Virus record (IMG/VR): IMGVR_UViG_3300032240_001948
Coordinates: 1-51,906 of that record
Source: a virus
Length of the DNA: 51,906 nt
Reading direction: 5' to 3' (one strand)
Both the position numbers and the translations under genes were made by a program. Positions within the stretch are counted from its first letter, which is position 1. Each line of letters opens with the position of its first letter. Positions 8,100-16,893 of the stretch are shown here, piece after piece. The notes beneath the pieces were generated by a model that saw only the letters and a program-made list of their open reading frames with translations, had not been told where the DNA came from and did not search any database.

Positions 8100-9512
8100 T
8101 CACATTAAGTTGTCAACACGTACTCTTCTGTAATAACGGTTTGAGTTTACGTGAAGTCTACCGAGACCTTGGTTGGTAACATCTCCTTCAGCAAATGGGT
8201 TAGCAACAATGCCATAACGAGTTTTGAACCCAATTTTTGGTTGGAAGCTGTTCTCACCAACGGCACGAACCATTTGGAGAGGAACATAAGGACAGTAGAA
8301 GAGACCAGCATCATAAGGTGAAGAACCTTTATAACCAACAACGTAGTACTGGTTAGCAGATACGTTTGCAGCATAAGGATCGATATAAACACGATACTTA
8401 CCTTGAAGAACACCAGCAAAGGTATTGCCAGTATCATCAACGTTGAGGTTAGCATTGAGTGCTGGGGTGTAATCAAGAACACCTGCCATGGTGAGTGCCG
8501 AAGCAACGTCTGCCGAGCAGAGGATCATGTTACCCTTCCCTCTACGAGTTCTTTGTGCGATTGCGTTCGCATCACGCTCGATTTGGAAAAGAAGACCTTT
8601 GAATTTCTCAACTGACCAACGACCGTTGGAGTCAACATCAAGGTCAAAGATACCAGCAGTTGCGGTATTAGCAGCAGCACCTTGCTCAGCAACCTTATAG
8701 ATGGTTCTGATAACTTCTCTGTTGATTTCTGCGAGGATTTCAGTTGAGAGAATGTTAGCAAGTTCTGCTTCTGCATTCAGACCATGAATTGCTTTGAGGT
8801 CTTGTGCGAGTTCTAACGAATACTCAGCTTTGAGTGCTCTTGATTTTGCAGTAACAGTGACTTTCTCGATTGAGAATGCCATTTGTTGGAATGCGTTTGC
8901 ACCCGAACCATCAAGGTTTTCTGCATCCGCAGTGTTCAAACCTGAACCAACGTTATAAGACGTTGAAACTGCAGTACCAACTGGGTTAAGAAGACCTGGG
9001 TTTGTACCTGCCTGTGAAGGTGTAGTACCGAAACCAACGTTGGAATCTGATGCTTGTGCAGCATAACCAGGGGTAACAGTATTGTTGTAACCAGCATTTT
9101 CTCCAGAGAATGCAGTATCTGCTTCGTTGAAGAGTGCTTCAGTACCTGACTGGTTAGTGTAACGTGAACGCATTGCGAAGATAAGTCCAGTAGGACCGTT
9201 CATTGGTTGAACACCTGCGAGGTCATATGCGACCAAGTTAGGCATTGAACGTCTGATCAATGAGATCAGAACTGGATCGAAACCTGCAACTGGACCAGAT
9301 TTTGTTGAATCTCCACCATAACCACCAGTACCAGCAACGTTGGTTGGTGCTTCGGAAAGGAATGAACTTTCTTCTCTTAAGAATTTTTCTTGGTTTTCTA
9401 GCAGGACTGCGGTTACCATTCTGCGATGCGAGTCTTTGATTGGATCAAGACCATCATAGTTAAGGAGTGGTGCCCACTTCTCCTGCAGATGTTCTGCATT
9501 GAACATTTGCAT
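8100..9512 (-). CDS. 23: Major capsid protein gp23
   Basis: This is the main shell protein of the head, 470 residues (T4: 521), and is also the usual marker gene for T4-like phages. The N-terminal EKWAPLLNYDGLDPIKDSHR matches the gp23 delta region. The body carries VAYDLAGVQPMNGPTGLIFAM and SRALKAEYSLELAQDLKAIH, both conserved in gp23. A likely gp21 cleavage site of the L-x-E type is LSE at 52-54, followed by APTN, which would remove the N-terminal 54 residues on maturation. A ribosome binding site AGAGG lies 8 bases before the ATG at 9512. Base composition is less AT-rich than in its neighbours, as expected for a highly expressed gene. A strong terminator follows. Confidence 0.98.
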   Translation of the reverse strand: MQMFNAEHLQEKWAPLLNYDGLDPIKDSHRRMVTAVLLENQEKFLREESSFLSEAPTNVAGTGGYGGDSTKSGPVAGFDPVLISLIRRSMPNLVAYDLAGVQPMNGPTGLIFAMRSRYTNQSGTEALFNEADTAFSGENAGYNNTVTPGYAAQASDSNVGFGTTPSQAGTNPGLLNPVGTAVSTSYNVGSGLNTADAENLDGSGANAFQQMAFSIEKVTVTAKSRALKAEYSLELAQDLKAIHGLNAEAELANILSTEILAEINREVIRTIYKVAEQGAAANTATAGIFDLDVDSNGRWSVEKFKGLLFQIERDANAIAQRTRRGKGNMILCSADVASALTMAGVLDYTPALNANLNVDDTGNTFAGVLQGKYRVYIDPYAANVSANQYYVVGYKGSSPYDAGLFYCPYVPLQMVRAVGENSFQPKIGFKTRYGIVANPFAEGDVTNQGLGRLHVNSNRYYRRVRVDNLM

Positions 9513-9544
9513 TTGTTTTACCTCTTTTAGGAAATTGTTAGTTT

Positions 9545-9552
9545 GATTTATG
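9545..9552 (-). promoter_or_regulatory. Possible late promoter CATAAATC for gp23
   Basis: The minus strand reads CATAAATC, 32 bases before the gp23 ATG. Six of eight bases match TATAAATA. It is the only candidate in the 49-bp gap between gp22 and gp23, so it is weak evidence; gp23 may also be read from the gp22 promoter. Confidence 0.3.
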
Positions 9553-9561
9553 ATTTAAAAA

Positions 9562-10791
9562 TCACTTTTTAGAAACTCGGCTCAAAGTCTGAAGATAAGA
9601 TTCCATCACACCAGAAACTGGTTGATTGTAGTTTGCTTCTTCAGATAAATTTTCCGAATAATCTTTTTGAGTACCAACAGTTCTTGGGAAGTATGCTTCC
9701 CTTAAAGTTGTTAGTTTCTCACGATAGTCTTCCTCACTTTCAAACTCAACACTTTCAGATAGGGAAGCGAGTTTATCTTTCTGAGAAAGTGCAAGACCCT
9801 CAGAAATATCACTTAAAATTACATCGGCAACCGACTCTGCCAGTCTTTTGTTTAGAGCAACATTTCTTTCGATTTGCTCATTGAGTTTGGACTCCATTTC
9901 ATCAAGTTTATCTACCATACTCTCAAGTACATCATATTTTTCTTCAGGGATTGATACATAATGATCTTCAAAAAGACCCTTCATTCCTTGAAGGAATGAT
10001 TCAGTCATTTCGGTCTTAAGACCTTGCTCTACAACAAGAGCATTTTCTTGTAACCATTCATCAGCAACATACTCAAGATATGAATCAACTCTCTCTACGA
10101 GTTGACCTTTCATTGCTTCAACTTCTTCAAGAAGTTGAGATTCATAATGTGCTTCGAGTGATTCGTAAATTTCAACAATCTTAGAATTGATTGCTGCTTC
10201 AAAGATTAATTTTGCTTTCTCTCTAAATTCTTCAGAGAGTTGCTCACCAGCAAGAAGAGCATCTACATCCTCTTCAATACTGAGTGCTTCTTCCATTTTC
10301 TTTTTCTTACCATATCCATTTCCACTTTCGTCTTCTTCTTCGTCATCCTCTTCATCATCATCTTCCTCATCATCTTCCTCATCATCATCTTCTTCTTCTT
10401 TAGATTTTTTAGCTTCTGTTACTTTCTTTTTCTTTGAAGTTTTTCCATTTTCTTCCTCTTCATCATCATCTTCCTCATCATCATCTGCTTCTTCTTCTTC
10501 TTTGGCTTCTTTCATTTTCTGCATTGCTTCAGCAGAAGATGCTTTAGCATTTACAACGTCACGAACCTGCTTAATAGTTGAACCAGGAACTTTAAGTTTT
10601 GCAGAATCATCATCGTTGCGATAATTTTCTGGTGTTGGACCTCCAAGGTCTTCCCAAGAACCAGTTTGTCCAGGAGCAATTCCAGTAGACAATTTTGGCA
10701 TTGATTCTGCTGCCTTTGCATTTGCATTTACAGCAGTACGAGATTGAGTGGTGCCTGTTTCCATTTCTTGTAAATTTTTACCACGGGACAT
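9562..10791 (-). CDS. 22: Prohead core scaffold protein gp22
   Basis: This is the main internal scaffold of the prohead, degraded by gp21 during maturation. It has 409 residues (T4: 269). The extra length is mostly an N-terminal arm. It contains the cyanophage-type motif WEDLGGPTPENYRNDDDSAK (47-66), followed by two acidic runs of Glu/Asp (about 97-114 and 131-155) separated by a Lys-rich stretch. From about 165 on it is a long helical, Glu-rich protein of the gp22 kind, ending in the typical YLQTLSRVSKK. L-x-E sites for gp21 are frequent, for example LSE near 179 and near the end. A ribosome binding site GGAGAG precedes the ATG. It lies between gp21 and gp23, as in T4. Confidence 0.93.
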   Translation of the reverse strand: MSRGKNLQEMETGTTQSRTAVNANAKAAESMPKLSTGIAPGQTGSWEDLGGPTPENYRNDDDSAKLKVPGSTIKQVRDVVNAKASSAEAMQKMKEAKEEEEADDDEEDDDEEEENGKTSKKKKVTEAKKSKEEEDDDEEDDEEDDDEEDDEEEDESGNGYGKKKKMEEALSIEEDVDALLAGEQLSEEFREKAKLIFEAAINSKIVEIYESLEAHYESQLLEEVEAMKGQLVERVDSYLEYVADEWLQENALVVEQGLKTEMTESFLQGMKGLFEDHYVSIPEEKYDVLESMVDKLDEMESKLNEQIERNVALNKRLAESVADVILSDISEGLALSQKDKLASLSESVEFESEEDYREKLTTLREAYFPRTVGTQKDYSENLSEEANYNQPVSGVMESYLQTLSRVSKK

Positions 10792-10827
10792 TTGAACTCT
10801 CCGATTTACCTTTATTAAATCTATATT

Positions 10828-10835
10828 TATTTATA
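10828..10835 (-). promoter_or_regulatory. Late promoter TATAAATA for gp22
   Basis: A perfect T4 late consensus TATAAATA on the minus strand, 36 bases before the gp22 ATG, in the 46-bp gap after gp21 (its last bases overlap the gap edge). Position and sequence agree with a late transcript for gp22-gp23. Confidence 0.75.
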
Positions 10836-10837
10836 AT

Positions 10838-11488
10838 TTAAAGATTTGAAAGAAAGTTATTGAATAACTTTACTTTATGCTCATTTAGTTGTCTTTGTGA
10901 AACCAATGTATTAATTCTACGATTGGTTTTCTCGACTAATTGCTCTGTGAGTTCTCCATTTGCAAAAACCCACTCTTTACCTTCCATAATTCCCTGCACA
11001 AAAGCATCAGGAGCAGAAGGATCTGCTACAATATCAGCAGCAGTTGCTAACATAAAATCTTCTCCAACAACTTTATGTCCTTCATTCGTTTGAATCAAAG
11101 AACCTACACCACGAGAAGAAACACCAAGGGTTACACCTTCACTAATAAGTGATTGTGCAATTTTTCCCATTGGAGTAGAAAGAAGTTGTGCTCTTCCAGT
11201 AAAATTATTTCCCTCACGAACAAGGGAAGTAATCATATGAGAAACACGATCTAAATTTATTGATGGACCATCGGGATGACCGAGTTCACCAAGAGCACGA
11301 CCCTTTTGAATGAAGCACTCATTATAACGATTTACTTCACGTTCCAAAATATGGACAGGATATTCTCTTCCATTACGATTTTTCATGTCTCCTTGAAGAA
11401 AAATTCCTTCAATAAACATTTTCTTGCTGGCACCAGTGCCTTCAACAATAAATTCTACCTTTTGGATTTCTTCTGTGATGAGTTTCAT
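10838..11488 (-). CDS. 21: Prohead core protein protease gp21
   Basis: This is the maturation protease, a serine protease of the phage prohead / herpesvirus assemblin group, 216 residues (T4: 212). It cuts gp22, gp67 and gp23 after L-x-E or I-x-E. The N-terminal region has the typical FIEGIFLQGDMKNRNGREYP. The likely catalytic residues are H71 in GELGHPDGP and S124 or S125 in LGVSSRGVGS, both motifs conserved in gp21. The segment DFMLATAADIVADPSAPDAF is also family-typical. The gene begins one base after the preceding gene stops, so it is probably translated as part of the gp67 transcript. Confidence 0.96.
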   Translation of the reverse strand: MKLITEEIQKVEFIVEGTGASKKMFIEGIFLQGDMKNRNGREYPVHILEREVNRYNECFIQKGRALGELGHPDGPSINLDRVSHMITSLVREGNNFTGRAQLLSTPMGKIAQSLISEGVTLGVSSRGVGSLIQTNEGHKVVGEDFMLATAADIVADPSAPDAFVQGIMEGKEWVFANGELTEQLVEKTNRRINTLVSQRQLNEHKVKLFNNFLSNL

Positions 11489-11489
11489 T

Positions 11490-12011
11490 TTAGGTTACCG
11501 ATACTGTTTGGACTTCTGCAATACTTACACTTGTTGCAGTGGGTGAAAATGCAGAAACTTTTACACTTCTTGCAACAATTGCTGCGGTAAATGCAATTCC
11601 AGTAATGGAACTACTATCAGATGTAATTGTAATAGAAGAATCTGTAGTTGCTGTTACTGGGACATGTGTAGTATTAATTCCAGCAGGGTATGCATTTTGA
11701 ATTGTTACATAATCACCAACTACAAATGGATTTCCATTATTTGCCCCAAATGAAACTACAGTAGAAGTTCCAGTTGTAATTCCAGTTATTACTTGTCTTG
11801 AAACTTTTTGTTTTATTACTTCAGATGTATTTGGAACAACCATAAAATCGTTTATAGTTGCTACTGGATTTGCTCCAATCGCAATATAAGCAGCAGTTGC
11901 TGCACATGAAACACGAATATAACCAGATTGCAAAGCAATTCCATTTGATGTTGTTGCGATTCCCGCAGCAACATTGACTTGGTTGACTGTTTGGACGATT
12001 CTAAAACTCAT
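11490..12011 (-). CDS. Beta-rich protein of unknown function in the head operon, probable virion protein
   Basis: This 173-residue protein is rich in Thr, Ser, Val and Ala. It shows alternating short strands with no recognisable motif, signal peptide or membrane segment. The N-terminus is SFRIVQTVNQVNVAAGIATT, and a middle segment FVVGDYVTIQNAYPAGINTT resembles the small beta modules that decorate the tail proteins of this phage. It sits between gp67 and gp21, overlapping the gp67 stop (ATGA). The position suggests a head-associated structural or decoration protein made with the prohead core, but I cannot name a T4 counterpart. T4 has gp68 near here, which is a small helical core protein and does not look similar. 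Confidence 0.7.
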   Translation of the reverse strand: MSFRIVQTVNQVNVAAGIATTSNGIALQSGYIRVSCAATAAYIAIGANPVATINDFMVVPNTSEVIKQKVSRQVITGITTGTSTVVSFGANNGNPFVVGDYVTIQNAYPAGINTTHVPVTATTDSSITITSDSSSITGIAFTAAIVARSVKVSAFSPTATSVSIAEVQTVSVT

Positions 12012-12241
12012 CAGTCTTCCTCATCATCATCTTCTTCATCATCTTCTTCATCGTCATCTTCTTCTTTTCTTTTCTTCTTGGATTCTGAAACTAATGTTTC
12101 TTCACCAAAAAGACCAGCAGCAACCGATGGTCTTGCTGCATCTACTCTTTCTGCACTTTTAGCAAAAAGAATATCTTTAATCTTCTCACTAACTTGCGAA
12201 GGAGATTCATCAGAAATAATCATATCTATTAGATCGTCCAT
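12011..12241 (-). CDS. 67: Prohead core protein gp67-like, acidic tail
   Basis: This is a 76-residue protein. An N-terminal helix (MDDLIDMIISDESPSQVSEK) is followed by KIKDILFAKSAERVDAARPS, a short Lys/Arg cluster (KKKRK near 56-60) and a pure Asp/Glu tail of about 16 residues. Size (T4 gp67: 80), acidity and position next to the portal gene match gp67, an internal prohead core component that gp21 cleaves to release an internal peptide. The tail is encoded by a GAT/GAA/GAG array very like the two acidic tracts in gp22. It starts a late transcript with gp21; a TATAAATA lies 30 bases upstream. Confidence 0.78.
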   Translation of the reverse strand: MDDLIDMIISDESPSQVSEKIKDILFAKSAERVDAARPSVAAGLFGEETLVSESKKKRKEEDDDEEDDEEDDDEED

Positions 12242-12270
12242 AGTTTTATAGTAATATAATAACTAAAAAC

Positions 12271-12278
12271 TATTTATA
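12271..12278 (-). promoter_or_regulatory. Late promoter TATAAATA for gp67-gp21
   Basis: A perfect TATAAATA on the minus strand, 30 bases upstream of the gp67 ATG and overlapping the last codon of the portal gene. Confidence 0.75.
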
Positions 12279-13953
12279 TCTCTCCACCTTTCGGCATTTG
12301 GACTTCCGTTGCCTTTCCTTGTTTTTCTAAGTCTGGTTCCATCATTGGTTGTCCCAAATTCATTCCTCCAGAAGTATCTTGAATCGGCATTCCAGTCATT
12401 GGATCAATAGATGCTGGATCTGGAATAATGCCATCTTTAATTTCTTTTTCAATTTGTTCATCAATTTCTTTCATAAGAGTATCTGATTGTCTTAAAACTT
12501 TTTCTCTTACATATTTTGCGGAAAAATATCTACCAATATAAGGTTCCATAGCAGCAACCACACCTAATTGATCATTTAAAAGTTCATTATTTTTTAAATC
12601 GGAAAAATGATTATCATAAACATAATCATATTGAATATGATCTGCTAATTTGTCCCAATCTTCTGGTGTAATAATATTTTTAAGGATCAATTGAGTCCTC
12701 AGCATATCATCAAAAATATTTGAAAATCTTTTTCTAAGTCTTCCTACAAATTTTGTAAATTTTAGTTCATCTCTTAAAATTTCAGAAGAACGTCCTAAAT
12801 TAAATCCACCACCACCAACATCAATTCTACTTGATGGAACATTCAAAGACTTATAAAGTTTTTTCTGAAAATATTCAATATCTGCAAGTTCTCCAAGATT
12901 TTGACCACCAGGAAGTGTGGTAATTTCAGTTCCTCTACCACCTTCTCTACGTGGCAACCAAAAATCTTCAAGCATTGCCATTTGTTTTCGATCATCACGA
13001 ATTTCACCAGTGTCAGCATTATAGACAAGTTTATTTCTATAACGATTCATGACATCACGAAGATATTGTTCTGCTTTTATCTTTGGAAGATTACCAACAT
13101 CAATATAAAATATTCTTCTTTCTGGAGCACGAGATAATCTATAAATTACAAGACTATCTTCAATCATTCTCAATTGATTGAGTGCTTTAATTGCTTTATG
13201 AAGATAAGATAAAATAGTTTGTTTGTTGCGATCTACAAGTCCAGATGTAACAAAAGTAATTGCATCTTTTGCAATTTTTACACTTTTTGAATCATTTCTA
13301 AATGAAATTGATCCTCCACTTCCCATGGCAGCATTTGGATCATAAAGATAATATTCTTCAATTTTTGGAGCTTGATACATTTCAATTGGATCCTTACCTC
13401 CATTTACAGGAGTTGGGAAATTTGGATTTGGTCCTTGTTGTTCTGCTTTACGAATAAATCTAATTTTAAGTGGATCAATATATCTTATTTCCTGTATCCC
13501 TTCTTGTGGTTTTTTAAGATCAATTACTTTATGATAAAAAATTCTCCCATCTACATACCAATTCCTAAAGATTTCATGAGATTTGCTATCAAAATTCATA
13601 ATATCTTTAATTTTTTTAAACTCATCTCTAATAATTTGTTTTAATTTATCAGATGCAGGAACATTTGAAAGTTCAATTTCTACTGGTGAATCATGTAAAT
13701 CTGATACAATTGCTTCATTCACAACGTCTTCAATGGCACTATCACACTCTGGATGAAGTGCCATTTCACGATATCTTCTAACTAAATCCTGTTCGTTTTT
13801 ATAAACTCCTTCTATATCTACGTATTGTCCGTAGAATCCACTTTGAATATAATAATCTGATTTATCTTCTTCATTAGGGGGAACTGGAGAGACAAGTCTT
13901 TTTGACTTATCTGCTCCAGTATCCTGTATTTTAAATCCGAATAATTTAGCCAT
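12274..13953 (-). CDS. 20: Portal vertex protein gp20
   Basis: This dodecameric portal initiates head assembly and carries DNA in and out. It has 559 residues (T4: 524). Family motifs seen are GVYKNEQDLVRRYREMALHP near the N-terminus, ECDSAIEDVVNEAIV, RAPERRIFYIDVGNLPK (stem region), and DEIREDIKF-like segments such as GRSSEILRDELKFTKFV with RLRKRFSNIF. The C-terminal 60 residues are Pro, Met and Gly rich. The gene starts 26 bp after gp19 and has its own late-type motif. This is the gene usually used, along with gp23, to place cyanomyoviruses in phylogenies. Confidence 0.97.
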   Translation of the reverse strand: MAKLFGFKIQDTGADKSKRLVSPVPPNEEDKSDYYIQSGFYGQYVDIEGVYKNEQDLVRRYREMALHPECDSAIEDVVNEAIVSDLHDSPVEIELSNVPASDKLKQIIRDEFKKIKDIMNFDSKSHEIFRNWYVDGRIFYHKVIDLKKPQEGIQEIRYIDPLKIRFIRKAEQQGPNPNFPTPVNGGKDPIEMYQAPKIEEYYLYDPNAAMGSGGSISFRNDSKSVKIAKDAITFVTSGLVDRNKQTILSYLHKAIKALNQLRMIEDSLVIYRLSRAPERRIFYIDVGNLPKIKAEQYLRDVMNRYRNKLVYNADTGEIRDDRKQMAMLEDFWLPRREGGRGTEITTLPGGQNLGELADIEYFQKKLYKSLNVPSSRIDVGGGGFNLGRSSEILRDELKFTKFVGRLRKRFSNIFDDMLRTQLILKNIITPEDWDKLADHIQYDYVYDNHFSDLKNNELLNDQLGVVAAMEPYIGRYFSAKYVREKVLRQSDTLMKEIDEQIEKEIKDGIIPDPASIDPMTGMPIQDTSGGMNLGQPMMEPDLEKQGKATEVQMPKGGEI

Positions 13954-13976
13954 TAAATCCCAGTCACGTTATAATG

Positions 13977-13984
13977 TATTTATC
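13977..13984 (-). promoter_or_regulatory. Late promoter motif GATAAATA for gp20
   Basis: The minus strand reads GATAAATA, one base from the late consensus, 23 bases before the gp20 ATG and overlapping the gp19 stop region. Confidence 0.55.
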
Positions 13985-14684
13985 CGTTTGCACCTGTAGT
14001 GAACTGACTTGCTATATCGGCATTTGATATAGATCCAGGTGCAGCATCAGTAGAAGTACCAAGAATACTTGATCCAGTTTCATCAAGTGCATCCCACCAT
14101 TGGACTTGAAGATCTACTGTGAATTCTTCAATTGTGTCCGAACTATCATAAGAAAGTGTAATATCACTAATTGAAGTTGGAAAAGTTCCATAAAATACAT
14201 AACTTTTCAATCTTTTCAAGGTGTCTGATGAAGATGGTAATGCTCCAATTACTCCTTGATTTGATGTTCCTCTGCTTAATTGGTGAACAACCATTTCCTT
14301 TTGGTATGCAGCAGGAGTAATTACCCCCGCATTATCATCATGACGGTTGATGAAGTTCATCCACTTTTCAAATGCATTACGAACTCTAAAATTTGTATCG
14401 TTAATAACAGTAATTGTCCAAGGATCAAATGTGCGATCTCCAGCAATCTGAAGAGTTCTTCCTCTAAATGGAACTGGAATTGAAGAAATTGTTGAAGCGG
14501 GAAGAGCTGCTGATTTTACAAAAAATCTTAGATCTTGATTTAATTCTTGATCGAGAGGTACTGCCCCTGTTGGAAAATTAATTTCACATTCAAATAAATT
14601 AGGTCTTGCACCACCACCAGCTAATCTTGATTTAAAATCATTAATAGTTCTAGCAGAATAACTTGGGATATTGAAAGAAGCCAT
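13980..14684 (-). CDS. 19: Tail tube protein gp19
   Basis: This is the subunit of the inner tail tube, 234 residues, longer than T4 gp19 (163). The N-terminus SARTINDFKSRLAGGGARP followed by PNLFECEINFP is typical of the family. The segments FFVKSAALPASTISSIPVPF and FRVRNAFEKWMNFINRH mark the tube fold (strand, loop and helix). The excess length is in the loop around YQKEMVVHQLSRGTSNQ and in a Ser/Thr/Ala-rich C-terminal tail (from about 200). A strong ribosome binding site AAAGGAGA precedes the ATG. It is probably co-transcribed with gp18, since there is no late motif in the 26-bp gap. Confidence 0.95.
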   Translation of the reverse strand: MASFNIPSYSARTINDFKSRLAGGGARPNLFECEINFPTGAVPLDQELNQDLRFFVKSAALPASTISSIPVPFRGRTLQIAGDRTFDPWTITVINDTNFRVRNAFEKWMNFINRHDDNAGVITPAAYQKEMVVHQLSRGTSNQGVIGALPSSSDTLKRLKSYVFYGTFPTSISDITLSYDSSDTIEEFTVDLQVQWWDALDETGSSILGTSTDAAPGSISNADIASQFTTGANG

Positions 14685-14710
14685 GGATTTTCTCCTTTAG
14701 ATTAGGTTGA

Positions 14711-16831
14711 TTAAACAGATCCTACAACTTCAGAGAAGCTGATTCCTGTTCTGGTTGCAACGAAAGTAAGACCAATAAAGTTGATAGATCTTGCTGGTTT
14801 TACGTAAATATCAGCTCTGAATCTATTTGCATCAATTACATCTGGTGTATTGTTAGATTCATCACAAACAAGAAGGAATTCGGTAATTCCTCTTTTTGCT
14901 TTTACATCACGAAGGTATGGTTCAACAAGATTTACAAAATTTGATCTTGTGATTGCATCATTGAATTCAAATAATTGTGCTCTTGCTGCTCTTTCAATCG
15001 TAGATTCTAATGTTAAGAATAAACGACGAACATTAATTCTATCAAATGCCGATTGATATCCCTGAGCAGTTTTATCACCAAATAGGATAATTCCTTGACC
15101 AGGAGAAGCAATAATTGGATTGACTCTATTTGTGTAAAGTAAATCTCTTTGAGATTGTGATGGATTGTATGCCAGTTTTACAGCATTGTTGATTGCTCCT
15201 CTTGCTGCACCAGCAGGGGAGAACCAAGGATATTGATTAATTGAAGTTCTTGCCATCAATCCAGCAATATCTGCATTACATGCAAGATAAACAAATTGAT
15301 TATTAAATCTATCATAAGTGTATTTGTATCCAGAATCAAATACTGTATAAGAACTTGAAGTCAAAGGACTAAAGAATTTTATAATATTTGAAGTCTGAGT
15401 ATCAGAATTAGTAACATTTACAACATCTGCTTTATGTGGAGAAATTACAGCAATACAATCTTTTCTATTTTCTGCGATTGAAATTAATGTATTTGCTTTT
15501 GATTGTGATTCGTAAATGGTTGATCCACCCGATGGTCCATTAATTAAGAAATTAATTGGATATTCAACTTGACTTGCAAATAAATTATAAGAAGAAATAA
15601 TATTAGCAAGGGGTGCAGCATAACTTCCAGTTCCATTTGTATAGTCTGTTCCACCAGATAATGTATAGGTTTTTGCACCAAGACCAGAAAAAACTGTTCC
15701 TTGAGCATTTGTATTTGTATTTCCAGTAGTTCCAATAAATCCATTAGAAGCAGTAAATCCAGTTGAATTTCCATTTTCTGGAAGTCCAGCAAAGATATAA
15801 TTCGAATTTAATGCAATAAAGTCATCAAAATAAATTGGTTGTGAAGGAGTTGCTTTTGCATCAGTTGCTTTTGAAAGACCTACAAACTTTTCAACAACAT
15901 TTCCAGCAGTTCCAGTTACTGTTCCAATATCATCAATTACAACTACATGAATTTCATCATTTTTTCCATTTCTCTGAGATGTATACAATGATGTTCCTGG
16001 TTTTGGTGCAATACTGTTCCAATAAACTGTCGAATTAGTAAGACCAAGTGTTTGTTGATTGTACCAATCAGATGCTGTATAAGAAGAAGTTGTTGCGATT
16101 CCAACTCCAGAAGTATTGGATATTACAACATTACCAGAACTAATTGAATTAATTGTATTTGCTGCATATGTGGCATCTACAAAATCAGCAGTTGAATTTC
16201 TGTACCTATTTACAATTTTTACGGTAATTGCACTATTCCCAACTCCCGTAATAATTCCCTTAATATAACCATTTTCAGTGGTTACAGTACCAACTCCTGC
16301 TAATGATGTATTAATTCCAACTGTAATAGCATATCCAACTAGAACACTACTAGTTGAGATTCCTGAAAGAATTTGATCTGCTGCTGCGTCAATTACACAT
16401 ACTTTTAAACTATTTGCCCAAGAACCTGGATTTTTTGCTGCAAATGTCCAAGTAGTATCAGTTGTATGACTATTCACATAATCTTCGTATGATTTAATTT
16501 TTAATGAAGCATTACCACCAGTTGAATTTGAGTTCGCATTATTAAGTGCTCCACTAGTAGAACTATCCGTTCTTACTACTCTTAAAATTCCTCCATAAGA
16601 GAGATATGCGGAAGCACTTAACCAATATTCTGATTGCGAATCAGTTGAAATTGGTTTTCCAAAATAATTTAATAAATCTTGTTCAGTTTCAATTAAAATT
16701 GGATAATCTACTGGACCTTTTTGGAATGGACCAACAAAAGCACCAACTTGATCATTAGCAGCAGTAACTGCCCCAATAGTTAAATCTACTTCTCTTGTTT
16801 TGACGCCTGGTGATACTAAATTTACCGCCAT
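14711..16831 (-). CDS. 18: Tail sheath protein gp18
   Basis: This is the contractile sheath subunit, 706 residues (T4: 659). The N-terminus has VNLVSPGVKTREVDLT and GAFVGPFQKGPVDYPI, which are sheath hallmarks. The C-terminal domain that forms the sheath lattice is clear: SPAGAARGAINNAVKLAYNP, QSAFDRINVRRLFLTLE, and the end GLTFVATRTGISFSEVVG. A Thr/Ser/Gly-rich segment (about residues 155-260) with repeated short strands is inserted in the variable outer region and looks like the small modules found in the baseplate proteins. A perfect late promoter lies upstream, and GAGGG serves as ribosome binding site. Confidence 0.97.
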   Translation of the reverse strand: MAVNLVSPGVKTREVDLTIGAVTAANDQVGAFVGPFQKGPVDYPILIETEQDLLNYFGKPISTDSQSEYWLSASAYLSYGGILRVVRTDSSTSGALNNANSNSTGGNASLKIKSYEDYVNSHTTDTTWTFAAKNPGSWANSLKVCVIDAAADQILSGISTSSVLVGYAITVGINTSLAGVGTVTTENGYIKGIITGVGNSAITVKIVNRYRNSTADFVDATYAANTINSISSGNVVISNTSGVGIATTSSYTASDWYNQQTLGLTNSTVYWNSIAPKPGTSLYTSQRNGKNDEIHVVVIDDIGTVTGTAGNVVEKFVGLSKATDAKATPSQPIYFDDFIALNSNYIFAGLPENGNSTGFTASNGFIGTTGNTNTNAQGTVFSGLGAKTYTLSGGTDYTNGTGSYAAPLANIISSYNLFASQVEYPINFLINGPSGGSTIYESQSKANTLISIAENRKDCIAVISPHKADVVNVTNSDTQTSNIIKFFSPLTSSSYTVFDSGYKYTYDRFNNQFVYLACNADIAGLMARTSINQYPWFSPAGAARGAINNAVKLAYNPSQSQRDLLYTNRVNPIIASPGQGIILFGDKTAQGYQSAFDRINVRRLFLTLESTIERAARAQLFEFNDAITRSNFVNLVEPYLRDVKAKRGITEFLLVCDESNNTPDVIDANRFRADIYVKPARSINFIGLTFVATRTGISFSEVVGSV

Positions 16832-16868
16832 CTTTTTCCCTCTTAAAGAAGATCATTTTGTCTAGAAG

Positions 16869-16876
16869 TATTTATA
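16869..16876 (-). promoter_or_regulatory. Late promoter TATAAATA for gp18-gp19
   Basis: A perfect TATAAATA on the minus strand, 37 bases upstream of the gp18 ATG, in the 62-bp gap after gp17. Confidence 0.78.
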
Positions 16877-16893
16877 ATTTAGTCTTTTTTCGT

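Noticed and set aside
8147-8776. Alternative minus- and plus-strand ORFs inside the capsid gene
   Set aside because: They lie wholly within gp23, which has full family similarity; the shadows have no recognisable features.
10187-10624. Plus-strand ORF of 145 codons rich in Ser
   Set aside because: It is the antisense reading of the Glu/Asp codon arrays in gp22; the Ser runs are a by-product of the repeats.
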